A stretch of DNA of 64,000 bases from Bacteroidales bacterium (GTDB taxonomy: Bacteria; Bacteroidota; Bacteroidia; Bacteroidales; WCHB1-69), in the NCBI GenBank assembly GCA_017549765.1, contig JAFYNM010000033.1, forward strand, positions 124,001 to 188,000. The letters are read 5' to 3'. The notes beneath the pieces were generated by a model that did no database searches, was not told the origin of the DNA, and saw only the letters and a program-made list of their open reading frames with translations. Position 1 is the stretch's first letter; the number at the start of each line of letters is the position of its first letter. Positions 62,601-64,000 of the stretch are shown here, piece after piece. A program made the translations under genes and the position numbers.

Positions 62601-64000
62601 ATTATCGGCGGTCAGATGCGTAACGGGAGAACAGGTCGGAGCATAGTCCACCACGATGTCGTCCAGATAACAGCTGCCGTATGCTGTGCCCGTCCACTTG
62701 AAGGCGATGTATGTGCCCGTGCCCGTATAGCTGCCGAGATAGACCACATGGGGTTCCATCACACCGGTGGCTGTGTTCGTGACAGCCTCGACGGGCACAA
62801 AGGTAGAAGCATCGTCCGGATCCGTCATCAGACCCACTTGCAGAGCATCGTCCAAGGTGCTGTACTGTGCATTGAAACTCACCTGTAGCGAATTCACGGA
62901 ATACGCTTGGTACACTTCTGGCATAACGGCCATGGTGTAATAGCTGGATCCCGTGTAGAAATAGAGTCGTCCAGAAGAGATATAGGGATAAGAAGAACTG
63001 TACGTGGAGCTCTTGTGCCAGCAATCGGAAAGCCCATTGCTGAAATCCTCTGAATAGGGGATGTTGAGGATACCACAGTTGGAGAGATAGACTTTCACCG
63101 TGCCCAACGTGCCGCCAGGGTTGATGGTAACCGTCTGCGCGCCCAGACCGAGCTCGTCGCCATAGACCTCCACATCGTTCAGAGTCACACTGACGATACG
63201 GTACCCGGAGTCGGGCACGATGGTAAGCGTGATGGCATCGGAGCCCAGACAGGCCACATAGGAGGTGTCAGGAGTCACGGTGCCATGGACTTGTCCATCG
63301 CTGCCGGCCACCACAGCGGCCGTGATGACTGCTTGCGGATATACCGTGATGGTGGCAGTGCTTGTGTAAGAGACGCCATACAATGTACCTGTCATGGTAT
63401 AGGTCGTGGTAGTAGTAGGCGACACCGTGATGACATCTGAGGTAGCGCCCGTACTCCAAGAGTAGGTGTCAAAGCCGTGGGCCGCCAGCGTGACGCTTTC
63501 GCCCAAGCAAATCTCAGCACTGGCAGGAAGCACGCCAGGCATATAGGACATGATCGGGTAGCCGCTGTTGAAGCCATTGTCCATATTGAAGGCTGATCCC
63601 AAAAGGGTAATCATATTGGCGGACTGCATCTCTGTCTGCGTGACGGGTGTGCCGTCGTTTGAGGCGGAGGATTGCGTGGTGGAACTCAACACATTGGTGT
63701 AAGAATAGCAGTTCGTGCGGTTGCCGCCATGTGCGGTCATGCCACCGTAGTTCGTGCCATAAGCGTAGAGAGTGCCTGCAAAATAGGCATTGGTGATGTA
63801 GGAACGCTCGGCGTTGCCTGCGATGCCTGCTGGATAATAGCCGGTGATGGAGCCCGTGACACCGCAATTTTCAATGTAGGTGCTGCCATTGTTGGGATAT
63901 GTGGCGCCGAAGATGCCACCGATGTTGTTGCTGCCGCTGGAGTTCTCACCCTCGATACGGGCGTTCACCACCAGACAGTGGCGTACATACACGGAGCTGC
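56658..64000 (-). CDS. Giant T9SS type A protein, N-terminus outside window
   Basis: At least 2447 codons; the signal peptide lies beyond position 64000. Visible order: GLUG-type repeats (IGGIFGATYPNNGS, ITGYYPAGIAGNAERS), an Ig-like unit (EICLGESVTLAAHGFDTYSW), then J modules alternating with fibronectin III, plus two copies of the unnamed module X (about 61.8-62.3 kb and 59.4-59.9 kb). A J module at 60242-60732 nearly repeats the one in the 52304 gene. The type A sorting domain (NLYPNPATEMIAVEVSDANI ... YYVRVTTDGGVVTKNFVKR) is almost identical to that of the 45312 gene. No enzyme motif seen; adhesin or surface scaffold likely. Confidence 0.9.
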   Translation of the reverse strand, partial: SSVYVRHCLVVNARIEGENSSGSNNIGGIFGATYPNNGSTYIENCGVTGSITGYYPAGIAGNAERSYITNAYFAGTLYAYGTNYGGMTAHGGNRTNCYSYTNVLSSTTQSSASNDGTPVTQTEMQSANMITLLGSAFNMDNGFNSGYPIMSYMPGVLPASAEICLGESVTLAAHGFDTYSWSTGATSDVITVSPTTTTTYTMTGTLYGVSYTSTATITVYPQAVITAAVVAGSDGQVHGTVTPDTSYVACLGSDAITLTIVPDSGYRIVSVTLNDVEVYGDELGLGAQTVTINPGGTLGTVKVYLSNCGILNIPYSEDFSNGLSDCWHKSSTYSSSYPYISSGRLYFYTGSSYYTMAVMPEVYQAYSVNSLQVSFNAQYSTLDDALQVGLMTDPDDASTFVPVEAVTNTATGVMEPHVVYLGSYTGTGTYIAFKWTGTAYGSCYLDDIVVDYAPTCSPVTHLTADNIYGTNASLHWDANVVGMAYDYLITIQDNTTQAVTTQTTTETSFVLMGLNEQTSYTVTVQPDCGGGDLGAATTVSFTTPCVAPIEAINNSYPTSTYTTEGNHFPMSNHYLNSFTEQIYYPSDFNNVSADFSGMSFQYNDASEITRTLDIYLAHTSDSVMVENVWATPLGGYTHVYSGPVTFNRNGTDRWVDITFDTNFYYNGSDNLLLVVNDITGSEVNNSNAKFYTVNTNANRSQCKYTHDANDNWSITNMPTTGTLHTQVDNIRLTACDVVTCIAPNTVTLGVVDASSAEISWINPNAIQNCEIEYKAEGDADWTSTGTVSGSDYTIAGLNANTVYTVRVRALCSATDMSEWSETITFRTECDAIVTLPYTENFDNNVNYGSGEDAYVYCWDRYTNNPSSPVYFSTSSSAHSLSGMLRFDDGATVTNIAIMPKVDESISLNQLQVTFWVKNTSASSTAILELGVMTDKTDPTTFEILDTIHPEVVNQYNLIEYSLENYAGYGQYIAFRVSNGNGGNNFRLDDVTLDYIPVCLHPTNLVVDSVTAETATIHWTEDGTATAWMVEYGLAGFTPGEGTVENATDTVYTINNLTPNTEYDVYVYANCGVGFVSTAVNNSFRTDCGPIMTLPYSEDFETGLYNSGAQENYIVCWSRYASDPAHYVYIPSSTTYSHSGSHYLDFHHTTNCYNIAIAPALDDSFDVSQLMVNFWASRTGNSGTLEVGVMTNKDVDSTFVPVDTIDLSAYNTYVMAEQYVSFSQYQGTGKYIAFRVSNASSCGFYIDDVVIDIAPDCSPVQNVAVSDITGTSAVVTWEPGFFGTVGSYTVEYSEGGLDTWTSIPNISGTTYVLSNLNYSTYYDVRVKSNCDDGSTGDWVMETFRTNCLVGGDVTIGDGTATNSYLPSYSYYGYTYSQQLFLAEEMGAMPRSLESITFDMANYSVNRTYKIYLMHTSATNVSSWIDASTAQLVFDAPQQLHAGLNTFQFSTPFQYNGSDNLLLIVLDMTGSWTSGNLWRTHTAFSNASRYIYQDGSAYSTSSVPGSAGTGTSARDNVIFGSPCDTTTTCVAPYVSIASVTSDGASITWVPGYQETAWELEYRLLSDTTWTSVGSVTTTPQQLTGLNPNTAYKVRMRSDCGGGEYSYWAEANFTTACGAFTVAQGSPWTESFENNTTMTCFDTPVTYTNTSGSTYPKMLSYGDAAHSAPWTVEFKGTNNMLVLPEFTNDIHDLRMSFWATHWGVTTTAVVGVITDIADTSTFEVLGDAGTPGPRGGSGGGNGNFMGPFDFNNVQATSGRIAILFTGTTASDAGWNLDDFTVELIPSCSAPTHTSVTIGNVTDNSAEVSFVDDDPTHNTWVIYYGPTGTSTDTWNTVNATSATGNALTGLTPNTSYSVYVVTLCNGVVGDDQTNTVTFTTTTLPATLPLEVDFENTTENAQWVILNGSQTNKWYIGAPTNTSSDVNTTTGGANGLYVSNDNGATNAYTGTESRVYAYRDVLVPNGTTELELSFDWKAQGGLYNYEFLRVYWLDPAVVTVTAGNNPPSVGGVNYDAAGQPGNYGSNAHEHWLSQHNTWQHEVMTISSDQFTDMGNGDKVYRLYFHWRNTYYSSQPPAAVDNIQLRVVTCPAPSNVAATNISGGGATITWSGTATDYVLEYGPAGFTPGTGTTVNVTGTSHALTGLTPETNYTVYVQSDCGGGDLSYTETTSFTTASATAPTVVTDQPTSVTSTSAILHGTVTEGTEPIAVMGFIWKQTVGGTYATVTVSSSPMSYTLNNLTPNTSYTYQAFASAGGQTYYGEEVTFTTGTEPTCPAPTNLTYAIDETSHTTVTLTWQQEANTANEWQVNYRQTTESTWSTATVTSTSYTLTDLVPNVDYEANVVAHCTNGMTSDPSNTVTWHTDDVGIVGYLEKAVNLYPNPATEMIAVEVSDANIMIKGVEVYNVYGQLINTIVSTENPLRINVSDLANGMYYVRVTTDGGVVTKNFVKR
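59445..59955 (-). other. Recurrent module X, copy 2
   Basis: In the giant cargo: VTIGDGTATNSYLPSYSYYG, KIYLMHTSATNVSSW, QFSTPFQYNGSDNLLLIVLDMTGSW. Best match to copy 1 in motif order. Boundaries approximate. Confidence 0.55.
61795..62350 (-). other. Recurrent module X, copy 3
   Basis: Same motif order in another part of the giant cargo: NHFPMSNHYLNSFTEQIYY, LDIYLAHTSDSVMVENVW, FDTNFYYNGSDNLLLVVND, ITGSEVNN, NIRLTACDVVTC. Boundaries approximate. Confidence 0.55.

Overview
The window is chromosomal DNA from a Bacteroidota bacterium, most likely of the order Bacteroidales but outside Bacteroides itself. Three things support this. Many genes carry the phylum-specific promoter signature (-33 TTTG, -7 TAnnTTTGC). 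At least eight proteins carry type IX secretion (T9SS) sorting domains: six of type A (C-terminal sorting domain, CTD) and two of the type B gliding-motility-associated kind. The window also has a Na+-pumping methylmalonyl-CoA decarboxylase operon, a gingipain-like C25 protease and a TonB-like protein with SEL1 repeats. Base composition looks mid-range and even, apart from an AT-rich stretch near 7.8-8.6 kb.

Layout. 1-7.3 kb (minus strand): chaperones htpG (cut by the window edge) and clpB, tsaE with a shortened alanine-dehydrogenase-like gene, a small T9SS cargo, a divergent aroC and an unknown membrane protein. 7.4-9.2 kb: tRNA-Ala(CGC) and tRNA-Gly(CCC) face each other across a degenerate stretch holding gene remnants, a nucleotidyltransferase and an unusual promoter inside a 16-bp inverted repeat. 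9.2-16.6 kb: ychF, a NifU-domain protein, a DMT transporter, a lipoprotein plus undecaprenyl-phosphate sugar transferase pair, a secreted bleomycin-hydrolase-like peptidase and a DUF2147 protein. 16.6-21 kb: a metal operon of feoA-feoB fusion, cation diffusion facilitator, and a protein joining a FeoB-associated Cys-rich membrane segment to an HExxH metallopeptidase-like domain. 21-27.1 kb: gltX, a T9SS type B protein and tex, closely packed. 27.2-33.3 kb: C25 protease, DUF1599, a DoxX-like protein and prmC. 33.3-38.7 kb: the TonB-like gene, divergent from a four-gene Na+-pumping decarboxylase operon. 38.8-42.4 kb: a T9SS cargo and a secreted protein of unknown role. 42.6-64 kb: four very large T9SS cargo genes in tandem on the minus strand, built from GLUG-like, fibronectin III, MAM/'J'-like and a recurrent unnamed module; the last runs off the window.

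How the parts fit. The decarboxylase operon couples succinate-to-propionate fermentation to Na+ export. The Feo operon imports Fe2+ and may balance it with divalent-metal export. The T9SS cargos and the C25 protease point to a protein-degrading, surface-active lifestyle. The most unusual signals are the Feo operon's fusion protein, a 28-nt palindrome family with one copy inside a T9SS sorting domain, a sigma-54-type promoter before clpB, ordered heptamer repeat arrays between genes, and domain sharing among the giant cargos.
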